Of a stretch of 17,779 bases of DNA, positions 7,361 through 14,339 are shown one piece after another. Below the pieces are notes generated by a model. That model searched no databases. It was not told where the DNA came from and worked only from the letters and a program-made list of their open reading frames with translations. Position 1 is the stretch's first letter. Each line of letters starts with the position of its first letter. Made by a program: the position numbers and the translations under genes. The stretch spans positions 2,102 through 19,880 of the forward strand of contig JALWJV010000151.1 in the NCBI GenBank assembly GCA_026996955.1, in the 5' to 3' direction. This stretch comes from Deltaproteobacteria bacterium (GTDB lineage Bacteria > Desulfobacterota > Dissulfuribacteria > Dissulfuribacterales > QOAL01).

Positions 7361-8065
7361 TCATTTCTGGTTCAGGAATATTGGAGGGAGAACATGCAGT
7401 TCATGTCCGGCGTCCCTGCAGGCCTCCACAAGGCACATCCTGGCCTTTTGTCTGTTTGAGGGATGCACCATCTGTAAACGCTTTGGCTCAAGCCTGTTTT
7501 TAACCAGCAGGGAGATGAGTTCTGCAAGCCTTTCAGCAGGAAATATCAGGCTGAAGCGTCCTCCTGGACGAAGCACATATCTGGCAGCATTTATTACCTG
7601 CCGTATGTTCGTCAGTATTTCATGTCTTGCAAGGGCATCCATGGAGTTTTTGCAGATTCTCCCTGACACCGGATGTCTGTATGGAGGGTTTGAGACCACA
7701 TGGTCCATGCACTGTGCAAAAATAAGGTGGCTTATATTGTTAAGATCTCCCTGTATGACTTTAATTCTGTGCTGAAAGCCGTTATTTTTTACATTGGTAA
7801 CAGCCGTTTTTACAAGTTCTTCCTGAATTTCAACTGCTGTAATGGAAATTTCAGGATGCATGGAGGCAAGGGTAAGGGCTATGATTCCACACCCTGTGCC
7901 AAGATCAAGAACCGAGTCCTGCGGCCTGATGCGGCAGAACCGTGCCAGAAGTAGGGAGTCCACGGAAAAACGGTACCCATCCCGGGGCTGTATAATATCC
8001 AGCCCCATATCTTTTGAGATATGAGGTACTTCAGTGTTCAAAAATGTGCTGGGGTGGTCTGGCAT
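7361..8065 (-). CDS. tRNA1(Val) adenine-37 N6-methyltransferase-like protein
   Basis: The 234-residue class I methyltransferase has the S-adenosylmethionine loop VLDLGTGCGIIAL (about 52-64), the acidic end of strand two (AVEIQ) and the amino-methylating motif NPPY (126-129). It also has the TrmN6/YfiC layout: an N-terminal QPRDGYRFSVDSLLLARF and a C-terminal HPSNRQKARMCLVEACR. Family members methylate N6 of adenine 37 in tRNA-Val, but related COG4123 proteins vary, so the exact substrate is inferred. The gene diverges from dtd across a 112-base spacer. No odd features are seen. Confidence 0.82.
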   Translation of the reverse strand: MPDHPSTFLNTEVPHISKDMGLDIIQPRDGYRFSVDSLLLARFCRIRPQDSVLDLGTGCGIIALTLASMHPEISITAVEIQEELVKTAVTNVKNNGFQHRIKVIQGDLNNISHLIFAQCMDHVVSNPPYRHPVSGRICKNSMDALARHEILTNIRQVINAARYVLRPGGRFSLIFPAERLAELISLLVKNRLEPKRLQMVHPSNRQKARMCLVEACRDAGHELHVLPPIFLNQK

Positions 8066-8177
8066 GGCTTAAATTTTTCTGTTTGAAGTCAGAAAGTCAT
8101 GTTAACAAAGTTATTTGATTATGGCATATCTATACAGGGTTGAACGTTTTTTGGTCCGGTAATTTGGGGATGTTTAC

Positions 8178-8624
8178 ATGAAAGTCGTATGGCAACGTGT
8201 TAAAGAGGCATCTGTAACAGTCAACAACGAGGTTGTGGCGTCCATAGGCAAGGGGTGCCTTGTGCTTGTGGGCGTGGAAAAGGGTGATACCGAAAAGGAT
8301 GTTGAATTTGTTGCTGACAAGTGTGTAAACCTCCGGGTGTTCAGTGATGATAATAACAGGCTCAACCTCTCCCTTGTCGATATTAAAGGTGAAATACTTG
8401 TAGTCTCCCAGTTCACCCTGTGTGGTGATTGCAGAAAGGGCAGGCGCCCTTCATTTACTGATGCTGCTCCCCCTGATATGGGCCGGCAATACTATGAACG
8501 TCTGTGCGAGGTCATCGAAACTAAAGGGGTCGGTGTCAAGCGGGGCGTTTTTCAGGCTGATATGCAGGTCTCGCTTGTAAATGACGGCCCGGTAACCCTT
8601 ATAATAGAATCACAGCGTAAATAG
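8178..8624 (+). CDS. dtd: D-aminoacyl-tRNA deacylase
   Basis: Dtd hydrolyses D-amino acids, and glycine mischarged on tRNA-Ala, from tRNA, protecting translation from wrong stereoisomers. The 148-residue length is standard. Both active-site signatures are present: SQFTL (with the following CGDCRKGRRPSF) and NDGPVT, the NxGP(V/F)T motif near the C-terminus. The ATG at 8178 follows GGGGA seven bases upstream. It appears monocistronic, divergent from the TrmN6-like gene and convergent with the small lipoprotein gene 56 bases away. Confidence 0.97.
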   Translation: MKVVWQRVKEASVTVNNEVVASIGKGCLVLVGVEKGDTEKDVEFVADKCVNLRVFSDDNNRLNLSLVDIKGEILVVSQFTLCGDCRKGRRPSFTDAAPPDMGRQYYERLCEVIETKGVGVKRGVFQADMQVSLVNDGPVTLIIESQRK

Positions 8625-8680
8625 CAGTTCTTGGGCCCTGCAGATGTTTCTTACATGGGTGATTGTGAGCGCGGCTGCAC

Positions 8681-8983
8681 TCAGAGACTGGAATTTAATG
8701 GGGATGTCTTCTGGTTAAGGGCAAACTGTCTGGCCCCGCCGTTTTCAATCTTGACCCAGCGGCGACCTGACAGGAAATACCACTGCCCGTTATCAAATTT
8801 GGCAACAAGGGCACCGTGGTACCTGAGCATCTTTTCAATTTCTGCCTTGGTATAGGGATTGTCATAGCTACCCTGAATTGGGCTGTCAGCGGTGTTGCAT
8901 GCCGTAAGCCCGACAAGGCTGCCTAAAAGCAATAAAATAAAGGCAAATCGTTTAAGTAGTTTTATTAGATTGTTGCTCTTCAT
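8681..8983 (-). CDS. Small hypothetical lipoprotein
   Basis: The 100-residue protein begins with a basic n-region and a hydrophobic stretch ending in lipobox LTAC (Cys29), so it should be lipidated and anchored in the envelope. The remaining 70 residues contain a tryptophan- and tyrosine-rich segment (GQWYFLSGRRWVKIENGG), but I recognise no family. The ATG at 8983 is preceded by GAGGAG (8987-8992) and a strong promoter-like sequence (9000-9027), so expression is likely and leader length would be only about ten bases. It stands alone between dtd and the his genes. Confidence 0.8.
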   Translation of the reverse strand: MKSNNLIKLLKRFAFILLLLGSLVGLTACNTADSPIQGSYDNPYTKAEIEKMLRYHGALVAKFDNGQWYFLSGRRWVKIENGGARQFALNQKTSPLNSSL

Positions 8984-8999
8984 AGTCTCCTCGACTGTA

Positions 9000-9027
9000 A
9001 CTATAATTGTTGAATATGGATTGTCAA
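9000..9027 (-). promoter_or_regulatory. Sigma-70-type promoter of the small lipoprotein gene
   Basis: On the minus strand a perfect TTGACA (plus positions 9022-9027) is followed by a 16-base spacer and TATAGT (9000-9005), five of six matches to TATAAT. It lies just upstream of the ribosome-binding site and start of the lipoprotein gene, which fits a real promoter. It is the best promoter-like sequence seen in the window. Confidence 0.7.
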
Positions 9028-9315
9028 TCTGGTTCAGGGAGCTGCTTTGTTTAACATCCTGAAAAAACAGGGTAAGTTCTTGTATTATGCACCCATGTAC
9101 TGTTTCCGTTTTTTGTGAAAAGCAAGAGGTGTGCCATCTGATATTGTTAAAAAAATGGTCTGTTTTAGGTATTTTTGAGAGGTTTTTGTTGGATTGGAGT
9201 TTTGTAGGAATTTAATTTCCTGGTTTTGGGGAATAGATTTTCCTATCGCTCTTGACGGGTCCTGCAGTACCTGTCCACTTGACATCTTTATCCATGAAAG
9301 TTAAACAACGGCACC
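9028..9315. other. Intergenic spacer before hisI, little recognisable
   Basis: This spacer has no convincing gene. A 66-codon minus-strand frame (9085-9285) resembles no family and lacks a signal of coding. TTGACA at 9279-9284 followed by 17 bases and TAAACA (9302-9307) is a weak candidate hisI promoter. No strong ribosome-binding site precedes hisI. No attenuator-type leader peptide rich in His codons was seen. Confidence 0.5.
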
Positions 9316-9702
9316 ATGAAAACAGTAAATGATTTGGATTTTAGTAAGGGAAATGGCCTGTTGCCTGTGATTGCCCAGGATTACGCCACAGGAGATGTGC
9401 TCATGCTTGCATACATGAACAAGCTGGCGTGGGACAAGACTCTTGAAACAGGCAAGGTGCATTACTGGAGCCGTTCCAGGGAGAAGTTGTGGCTTAAGGG
9501 CGAGACCTCCGGTCATGTGCAGCTTCTCAAGGAGGCATTTGTGGACTGTGACCTAGACACTATTCTGGTAAAGGTTGAGCAACTTGGTGGTGCAGCTTGT
9601 CATACCGGTTTCCGCAGTTGTTTTTATCAGAAAGTTAAGGGTGATCAGCTTGTTAAAGAGGGTGAGCCCGTATTTGACCCAGCGGAGATATATAAAAAGT
9701 GA
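9316..9702 (+). CDS. hisI: Phosphoribosyl-AMP cyclohydrolase
   Basis: HisI opens the adenine ring of phosphoribosyl-AMP, the third step of histidine synthesis. The 128-residue protein is the stand-alone form, with no fused HisE pyrophosphohydrolase domain. The metal-binding set is visible: VDCDLDTILVKVEQLGGAAC contains Cys78 with its aspartates and Cys95, and GFRSCF gives Cys102, matching the family's zinc cysteines and magnesium site. HYWSRSREKLWLKGETSGH is the substrate-binding signature. Its stop overlaps the hisG GTG start by four bases (GTGA), so the two are translationally coupled. Confidence 0.97.
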   Translation: MKTVNDLDFSKGNGLLPVIAQDYATGDVLMLAYMNKLAWDKTLETGKVHYWSRSREKLWLKGETSGHVQLLKEAFVDCDLDTILVKVEQLGGAACHTGFRSCFYQKVKGDQLVKEGEPVFDPAEIYKK

Positions 9703-10571
9703 ATCAGCTCAAATTTGGAATACCTAAGGGAAGCCTTGAAAAGGCAACAATAGAACTGCTTGCAAAATCAGGATGGCACATAAAGGTACATAGCCGCAGT
9801 TACTTCCCGGATATTGATGACCCGGAGATCTCATGCAGCATCTGTCGTGCCCAGGAGATGGCGCGTTACGTGGATAATGGCACCCTTGATGTGGGAATAA
9901 CAGGGCTTGACTGGATTCTTGAAAATGATTCCGATGTGGTTGAGGTGACCGAGCTAATCTATTCAAAGGTAAGCCGCAGGCCGGCAAGGTGGGTGCTTGC
10001 AGTGCCTGCTGATTCACCATGCAGGAGTGCCAGGGACCTGGAGGGTAAGAAAATAGCCACTGAGCTGGTGAATTTTTCCCGAAGGTATTTTGATAAGCTG
10101 GGTGTAAATGTTGATATAGAGTTTTCCTGGGGTGCCACCGAGGCCAAGGTGGTAAGCGGTCTTGCCGATGCGGTGGTGGAGGTTACTGAGACCGGTAGTA
10201 CCATACGTGCCCACGGGCTTCAGATTATTGAAGAGCTTATGCAGTCAACCCCTCGCCTGATTGCCAATAAAGAGGCATGGAAAGATCCCTGGAAAAAAAA
10301 GAAGATAGAGCAGATTGCAGTCCTTATGCAGGGAGCCCTCAGGGCAGACAGGCTGGTTGGGCTGAAGATGAATGTGCCGGAAGACAAACTTGATGAAATT
10401 GTTGAGCTTCTGCCCAGCCTTAATGCCCCCACCGTCTCCCCCCTTTACAACCAGAAGTGGTTTTCTGTGGAAACTGTAATAGATGAGGCAGAGGTGCGGG
10501 GGCTTGTGCCCAAGCTGCAGGACGCAGGGGCTGAGGGGATTATTGAATATGCCCTGAACAAGGTGCTTTAG
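9699..10571 (+). CDS. hisG: ATP phosphoribosyltransferase, long form
   Basis: HisG joins ATP and phosphoribosyl pyrophosphate in the first, feedback-regulated step of histidine synthesis. At 290 residues it is the long form, with a C-terminal regulatory domain (about 215-290) that binds histidine, so no HisZ partner is needed. Family features include FGIPKGSLEKATIELLAKSG at the N-terminus, DVGITGLDWI, and LADAVVEVTETGSTIRAHGL, the phosphoribosyl-binding region. Translation starts at GTG inside the hisI stop (GTGA overlap), with GGAG eleven bases before. The rest of the his pathway is elsewhere. A short inverted repeat (TCCGG/CCGGA) follows, without a T-run, so engB may be co-transcribed. Confidence 0.96.
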   Translation: MNQLKFGIPKGSLEKATIELLAKSGWHIKVHSRSYFPDIDDPEISCSICRAQEMARYVDNGTLDVGITGLDWILENDSDVVEVTELIYSKVSRRPARWVLAVPADSPCRSARDLEGKKIATELVNFSRRYFDKLGVNVDIEFSWGATEAKVVSGLADAVVEVTETGSTIRAHGLQIIEELMQSTPRLIANKEAWKDPWKKKKIEQIAVLMQGALRADRLVGLKMNVPEDKLDEIVELLPSLNAPTVSPLYNQKWFSVETVIDEAEVRGLVPKLQDAGAEGIIEYALNKVL

Positions 10572-10658
10572 GCATTTGGGCAAAAATTAGTCCGGATCAA
10601 CGCCGGAGCCTTAAATCGTCTCCGTTTTTCACTCTTACCCACAACACAGGAATAACTT

Positions 10659-11315
10659 ATGCCGCCTAAAAAGGGACATGATAAATCAGTAAAGGGTAGG
10701 GGTGGTAATGTTTCTATTCGTCAAGGTGACAGGTCTTCTGTTGTTTCTTCCCAGTTTGTAACAAGTGTTTTTGAACTTAATCAGCTTCCTGAAATAGAGC
10801 TTCCTGAGGTGGCCTTTGCCGGGCGTTCCAATGTTGGCAAGTCTTCTCTTATGAACCGGATTCTGAACAGAAAGAATCTGGTCAAGGTAAGTTCAAGGCC
10901 GGGGTTTACCCAGAGCCTTAATTTTTTCCTTGTTAACAGCCTTTTTTACATGGTGGATCTGCCTGGCTATGGTTTTGCCAGAGCGCCCAAGCAGGTTATC
11001 AGGAAGTGGCACAGGCTGGTTGAGGGTTATCTTGAACAGAGCCGCAATCTCAGGGGGGTAGTGTGCATACTGGACATCCGGCGCCGTCCTGACCCTATGG
11101 ATATAGATCTTCTAAACTACCTTAATGCCATTAACCGCCGGGTCTGGGTAGTGGTCAACAAGGCAGACAAAGTATCCCAGCCAAAGAGAAAGGCTAGGCG
11201 CAAGGAGATAGCAGAGGCACTCCCTGGATTTGTTGAAAAATTATGGCTGGTTTCTGCCAGGACAGGCGAGGGCGTGCCTCAACTGGTAAACAGTTTGATG
11301 GAGGAGGTTGGTTAG
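10659..11315 (+). CDS. engB: Ribosome biogenesis GTPase YsxC/EngB
   Basis: EngB is a small GTPase needed for late assembly of the 50S ribosomal subunit. The 218-residue protein has the G-domain motifs in order: G1 GRSNVGKS (55-62), the threonine of switch I within PGFTQSLNFF, G3 DLPGYG (100-105) and G4 NKAD. The N-terminal 35 residues are a basic extension beyond the core, common in this family. AGGAA seven bases before the ATG at 10659 supports the start. It follows hisG by 87 bases and may share its transcript. It converges with the candidate selenoprotein gene 24 bases away. Confidence 0.96.
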   Translation: MPPKKGHDKSVKGRGGNVSIRQGDRSSVVSSQFVTSVFELNQLPEIELPEVAFAGRSNVGKSSLMNRILNRKNLVKVSSRPGFTQSLNFFLVNSLFYMVDLPGYGFARAPKQVIRKWHRLVEGYLEQSRNLRGVVCILDIRRRPDPMDIDLLNYLNAINRRVWVVVNKADKVSQPKRKARRKEIAEALPGFVEKLWLVSARTGEGVPQLVNSLMEEVG

Positions 11316-11330
11316 GAACAGTTCCTGTTC
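11316..11330. repeat. Short palindrome between convergent genes
   Basis: GAACAG-TTC-CTGTTC is a perfect 6-3-6 inverted repeat placed immediately after the engB stop and nine bases before the candidate selenoprotein stop. No T-run follows on either strand. It may help end transcription of the convergent genes, but the hairpin is short. Confidence 0.4.
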
Positions 11331-11338
11331 ATAACCTG

Positions 11339-11539
11339 TCAATCAGTACCTGTCTTTTTGTCCTTCTCTTCATGTATGATTGGAAGGTTTGATGAGGATG
11401 GAGCTTCTGTCTTGGAGCTACCGGCACCGGTGCTGCAGGAGGCCGGACCTCAGCCGCCTACCCCGAGTTTTGGAAGCAGCCACCTGTAAATTCCCCACCA
11501 GAACAGAATTAGGAGTATAAGAGAGAGAATATGATCCAT
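11339..11539 (-). CDS. Candidate small membrane selenoprotein (in-frame TGA as Sec30)
   Basis: Reading through TGA at 11452-11450 gives a 66-residue protein; ordinary decoding would stop after 29. Residues 4-23 form a hydrophobic, Trp-rich segment (ILSLILLILFWWGIYRWLL), one predicted membrane helix, followed by PKLGVGG-Sec-GPASCSTG. Sec30 and Cys34 form a UxxxC pair in a Gly-rich setting, then a hydrophilic charged tail ends at TGA (11341-11339). A SECIS-like hairpin lies just after the Sec codon, with GGU 22-24 bases downstream. AGAG eight bases before the ATG is a weak ribosome-binding site. The layout recalls eukaryotic SelK and SelS (one helix, then a Gly-rich Sec site), but homology is not claimed. 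Role unknown; thiol or peroxide redox at the membrane is a guess. The alternative is a 29-residue membrane peptide with a chance open tail. sel genes are not in the window. Confidence 0.62.
11418..11438 (-). promoter_or_regulatory. SECIS-like hairpin after the in-frame TGA
   Basis: Starting 12 bases after the TGA, the mRNA reads CUGCAGCA-CCGG-UGCCGGUAG. It can pair C-G, U-A, G-U, then C-G after a bulged G, an A/C mismatch, and G-C, C-G, A-U closing a CCGG loop. The GG of the loop lies 22-23 bases from the UGA, close to the spacing in E. coli fdhF, where the apical GGU contacts SelB. The stem is imperfect and an alternative CCGGC/GCCGG pairing is possible. Confidence 0.5.
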
Positions 11540-11704
11540 CTTTAGGTCTCTTTGATCGTCAGATTTATCTGTGAAGCTGTAAACTTAGCCAGGCTCATGC
11601 ACAGATATCACATTATGAATCGAAATCTTTATTAGTAATCACAAAGTTTCATCCTGAGCCTTTTACTAATTATGTTATCCATGAAATATGTGCTGATGTC
11701 AAGG
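11540..11704. other. Spacer upstream of the candidate selenoprotein gene
   Basis: No gene is seen here. Two nested inverted repeats are present: AGGCTCA/TGAGCCT (11591-11597, 11655-11661) and ATTAGTAA/TTACTAAT (11631-11638, 11663-11670). No clear sigma-70 promoter could be matched for the minus-strand gene; TTGTGA and CATAAT occur but are spaced 21 bases apart. Confidence 0.4.
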
Positions 11705-11743
11705 AAATAAAAAAACCGCTGCAAAACGTCTGTTCTGCAGCGG
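11705..11743 (-). terminator. Intrinsic terminator of the ferredoxin-cytochrome operon
   Basis: On the minus strand CCGCTGCA (11743-11736) pairs perfectly with TGCAGCGG (11723-11716) around a 12-base loop, followed directly by seven T residues, A and TTT (11715-11705). It sits 35 bases past the triheme cytochrome stop and is the strongest terminator in the window. Confidence 0.92.
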
Positions 11744-11777
11744 ATGTATTTCAAGTTATATAGGTGTGGTATACGGC

Positions 11778-12188
11778 TTAATGGTGACCACCTTCTTTCT
11801 TTTCACCTCCGCCGTTCATCCGCTCGTATCCCTTAACACCAATATGGCAGGATGTGCAGCGTGTGTTGGAGGCAAATGCAGTGTCGCCATCGTGGCAGGC
11901 GCCGCAGTACTTGCCTTCGTAGAGTGATTTCATGGTGAAATCGTCATTTTCTTCGGCAGTTCCTGCAGCCATTTCAAACAGGTCATCATGACAGCTGTCA
12001 CACTCAAGGCCCATGTCCATGTGAATGCTATGCTCAAATACTACTGCCTTTACAGGCTGGGTGAAAATTATTGTGCCACCGTCTTCTTCGTCATCATCAC
12101 CACCAATAGCCTGGGAAGTTACAACGAACAAACCGGCTGTTAACAGGGCGACCAGCGCCACCAGAAGTGTCTTGTTGGAAATCTTCAT
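11778..12188 (-). CDS. Periplasmic triheme c7-type cytochrome
   Basis: The 136-residue protein begins with a Sec signal peptide (basic MKISNK, then LLVALVALLTAGLFVV, cleavage near SQA), so it acts in the periplasm. Three CxxCH heme sites are present: CDSCH (63-67), CGACH (95-99) and CTSCH (111-115). VVFEHSIHMDMGLECDSCH supplies distal histidines, matching the c7-type triheme domain in which all hemes are bis-His and low potential. The start at 12188 is preferred to a Met 8 codons upstream because GGGAGGAG sits a few bases before it. An acidic insert (GDDDEEDGG) follows the signal, and a His/Gly/Lys-rich tail ends the protein. It follows the ferredoxin gene by 16 bases and probably exchanges electrons with it. 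Confidence 0.92.
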   Translation of the reverse strand: MKISNKTLLVALVALLTAGLFVVTSQAIGGDDDEEDGGTIIFTQPVKAVVFEHSIHMDMGLECDSCHDDLFEMAAGTAEENDDFTMKSLYEGKYCGACHDGDTAFASNTRCTSCHIGVKGYERMNGGGEKKEGGHH

Positions 12189-12204
12189 CACTCTCCTCCC
12201 GTGC

Positions 12205-12951
12205 TTAGTCATTCATGTAGAAGATAAAGGGTTTGGCACCTGATTCCGGTCTCAGAACCCATACTGCCTTGTCAGGTTTACGCAGAAGCTTGGACGGCTC
12301 ACTGTTAGGATCAGCAAGGTCGCCGAAAACCCTGACATTTGCAGGACATGCTGCTGCACAGGCAGTCAGTTTCTCACCCTTGGACAGCCTGGTATCCAGG
12401 CAGAAGTTACACTTGTCGATAGCCCTCTTTTCCTCATTGAAGTAACGGGCATTGTAAGGACAGGCTGCCATACATGTCTTGCAGCCAATGCACTTGTGGT
12501 ATGTCATTATGACAATACCTGTCTTTGGGTCCTTGGTTGTGGCCTTGGTGGGGCACACCCTTACGCAGGGCGGGTTGAGGCAGTGGTTGCAGAGCACGGG
12601 CATGAACACGCGGTCTTTAACACCGGGTTCAGGTTCAAGAATCCTCTCAAGGATGGTTGTCCTGTAACCCTCTTCGGGCACGTTATTGGTCTTTTTGCAG
12701 GCCTCTTTACACTTTTCACAGTCAACACAGTGATTCTGGCGTATTACCATGCCGTAGTGAGGCTTGTAGTTGGTGCCTCTCCTGTAATTTTGCAGGTCAA
12801 AGGCAGCTTCAGCCTCATCCTCCCCGATGGGTGCCAGGGAAAGAATGGTTCCTCCAGCCATGAGACCAGTAATCTTCAGTCCTAACTTAAGGAATGTTCG
12901 ACGTTCTTCGTCTGTAATGGCTTCGGGCCTTACGGACTGTTCGTTTCTCAC
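12205..12951 (-). CDS. Tat-exported four-[4Fe-4S] ferredoxin subunit (DmsB/NrfC-like)
   Basis: The protein carries 16 cysteines in four clusters: C75/78/81/85, C121/124/129/133, C154/157/160/164 and C181/184/198/202, the DmsB/PsrB/NrfC pattern for four [4Fe-4S] centres. The N-terminus has a twin-arginine motif (RRTFLKLG, 17-24) and a hydrophobic stretch (ITGLMAGGTILSLAP), so it is folded in the cytoplasm and exported. The start is GTG at 12951, preceded by GAGGAGG with eight bases between; this gives 248 residues and removes a 44-residue unlikely extension. Relatives pair with a membrane NrfD or a molybdopterin subunit, but neither is here. The partner is instead the triheme cytochrome 16 bases downstream, suggesting a ferredoxin-to-cytochrome periplasmic relay whose electron source is elsewhere. 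Confidence 0.92.
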   Translation of the reverse strand: MRNEQSVRPEAITDEERRTFLKLGLKITGLMAGGTILSLAPIGEDEAEAAFDLQNYRRGTNYKPHYGMVIRQNHCVDCEKCKEACKKTNNVPEEGYRTTILERILEPEPGVKDRVFMPVLCNHCLNPPCVRVCPTKATTKDPKTGIVIMTYHKCIGCKTCMAACPYNARYFNEEKRAIDKCNFCLDTRLSKGEKLTACAAACPANVRVFGDLADPNSEPSKLLRKPDKAVWVLRPESGAKPFIFYMND

Positions 12952-13204
12952 AGTTCTGTCCTCCTCATTGGTTTGGAAATTTGCAGACAGGTACACTCGA
13001 GCCGCAGTCATTTCGACAGCCTTTGCCTGCCGAAACTTTCTACTCCTGCTGACATAGACCTCAAGCCGGGCGGTTGAAGGCAATGTGCCTGCATGCTAAT
13101 TATCTCAACTCCTTAAAATATCATATTTCCCAACTTAGTTCACTAAAAAAATACAGCTAACTTACCTTATGACAGTACAAGAGCGATACTGTTTGTTTAT
13201 GAGC
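12952..13204. other. Spacer upstream of the ferredoxin gene
   Basis: No gene is supported. A 28-codon minus-strand frame begins at 13094, but its AAGGAG lies 14 bases before the ATG. TATGAT followed by TTTTAAGGAG resembles a -10 region for the ferredoxin operon, without a good -35. The long spacer probably holds that operon's promoter. Confidence 0.4.
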
Positions 13205-13252
13205 ATAAAAACAGAAAAGCCCGGCGTCCTGATTGGGAAGGAAACCGGGCTT
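13205..13252 (-). terminator. Intrinsic terminator of the c3-type cytochrome gene
   Basis: On the minus strand AAGCCCGG (13252-13245) pairs with CCGGGCTT (13224-13217), with an inner TCCT/AGGA stem in the loop, followed by TTTTCTGTTTTT. It lies about 57 bases past the cytochrome stop and separates it transcriptionally from the downstream ferredoxin operon. Confidence 0.88.
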
Positions 13253-13308
13253 GTGTTTAATAACTGTAAATGTCAGCCCGTATCTGGCATGAAACGGACA
13301 CTATTACA

Positions 13309-13680
13309 TTACTTTTTGTGGCAGCCACTGCACTTGGTGGGAGCGCCTTCAGCTTTGTGCTCCTTGTGGCAGTCCTTGCAGTTTTTGTGGAATGCATTCA
13401 TCAGCTTCTGGAGCTTTTTGGGAACTTCTGAGCTGCCCTTATGATGACACTCTTCACATTTGTGAATTTCCATGCCTTCCTTGTAGGCGGAGTGGCCAGG
13501 ACCATGATGGCACTCCCCACATGCTATCTTTTCCTGGTGTTTGTGATGAGCAAAGGTAATATTGCCTTTTTTGCCAGCCTCAAGGACGATTGTTTCAGGA
13601 CCATTGTTGGCAAAGGCTACGCCTGCCATTACCAGGCCAAAGAGCAGAGCTACCAGCAGAGTTGAAAATCTTCTGTTCAT
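13309..13680 (-). CDS. Periplasmic tetraheme c3-type cytochrome
   Basis: The 123-residue protein has a Sec signal peptide (MNRRFSTLLVALLFGLVMAG, cleavage near AFA) and four CxxCH heme sites: CGECH (54-58), CEECH (75-79), CKDCH (101-105) and CSGCH (117-121). HHKHQ and the many further histidines give the bis-His ligands of class III cytochromes. Canonical Desulfovibrio c3 has CxxxxCH at two sites; here all four are CxxCH. Such proteins take electrons from periplasmic hydrogenase or formate dehydrogenase and pass them to membrane complexes. The start is firm: AAAGGAGG lies nine bases before the ATG. It is monocistronic, with its own terminator. Confidence 0.93.
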   Translation of the reverse strand: MNRRFSTLLVALLFGLVMAGVAFANNGPETIVLEAGKKGNITFAHHKHQEKIACGECHHGPGHSAYKEGMEIHKCEECHHKGSSEVPKKLQKLMNAFHKNCKDCHKEHKAEGAPTKCSGCHKK

Positions 13681-13712
13681 TTTTTAACTTCCTCCTTTGT
13701 TCGAAAATTAAA

Positions 13713-13728
13713 ATGAATAACCATTCAT
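13713..13728. promoter_or_regulatory. Palindrome upstream of the c3-type cytochrome, candidate operator
   Basis: ATGAAT-AACC-ATTCAT is a perfect 6-4-6 inverted repeat centred 40 bases before the cytochrome start. Minus-strand TTGACA lies 40-50 bases further upstream but without a good -10 at normal spacing. Position suggests a regulator site in the leader or promoter; the regulator is not identifiable. The rest of this spacer shows nothing clear. Confidence 0.35.
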
Positions 13729-13976
13729 AATGCCATACTTCCTTTAACGAAGATGTCAGTAAATGTCAACAGAAGAATGGTAACTTTTGGGGAGAACATG
13801 TGCCAATGGCCGGTCTTGTCGCTATGTCGGAGATGCACATCTTGCCAACGCAACAGCCAAGAGGGAGTCTGAATTTGGATAAATAAAAAATGGTGTCTTT
13901 ACAGTTCCATGAAATTGGGAGTATGTTTAGAGATTGATCGTTGAGAGCAAATACCCATGAACTGGAGGAAAACAGT

Positions 13977-14192
13977 TTGAAAATAATATTTGATGAGGAT
14001 ATCGCAAAGGATGTGCGGGCCTCAATAGAAGAAGTGATAACAGATGCCATTACCGCACCATGTGAATGCGGATGCGATGAAGTATATGTGAGCCTGCAGT
14101 CACCGGGAAGTATTGATGTTAAATGTTACGATTGCGGTACCAGTTTTTTTGAGCTTGAGATTGAAGAGGAAGAGGAGGTTTCCGAAATTTGA
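13977..14192 (+). CDS. Small CxC/CxxC Cys-pair protein, hypothetical
   Basis: The 71-residue protein has two cysteine groups, CECGCDE in the middle and CYDCG further on, which could form a zinc ribbon, and an acidic tail (ELEIEEEEEVSEI). The start is TTG at 13977, since GGAGG (13964-13968) sits eight bases before it; a TTG 12 codons upstream lacks any such site. I recognise no named family. It lies about 150 bases upstream of the inositol phosphate synthase gene on the same strand, with no terminator visible between, so co-transcription is possible. A nucleic-acid or protein-binding adaptor role would be a guess. Confidence 0.72.
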   Translation: MKIIFDEDIAKDVRASIEEVITDAITAPCECGCDEVYVSLQSPGSIDVKCYDCGTSFFELEIEEEEEVSEI

Positions 14193-14339
14193 ACCCTTTT
14201 CATGTTGCCGGATTTTGATTTCAAGATTCAAGTACCTGTGAGGAAATGTTTGTTCCATGGTGAGTTGTTCAGGTTTTAACATCTGAATTTTGGTGAGAAT
14301 GCAAGGAATGTTCGGAATTAGGGAGGTTTTAGCACTAGG

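Noticed and set aside
9085..9285. A 66-codon minus-strand frame in the spacer before hisI.
   Set aside because: It resembles no family, has only a weak ribosome-binding site, and nothing around it suggests a gene.
12952..13083. N-terminal extension of the ferredoxin in the longest frame.
   Set aside because: The extension would bury the Tat motif and lacks a ribbon of conserved sequence; GTG at 12951 has GAGGAGG before it.
13008..13094. A 28-codon frame upstream of the ferredoxin gene, possibly a leader peptide.
   Set aside because: Its AAGGAG lies 14 bases from the ATG and the peptide has no informative composition.
14190..14282. The TGA ending the Cys-pair gene is followed by about 29 more in-frame codons.
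   Set aside because: No Cys or Gly-rich setting surrounds the TGA, the tail looks non-coding, and no hairpin with a GG loop was seen just after it.
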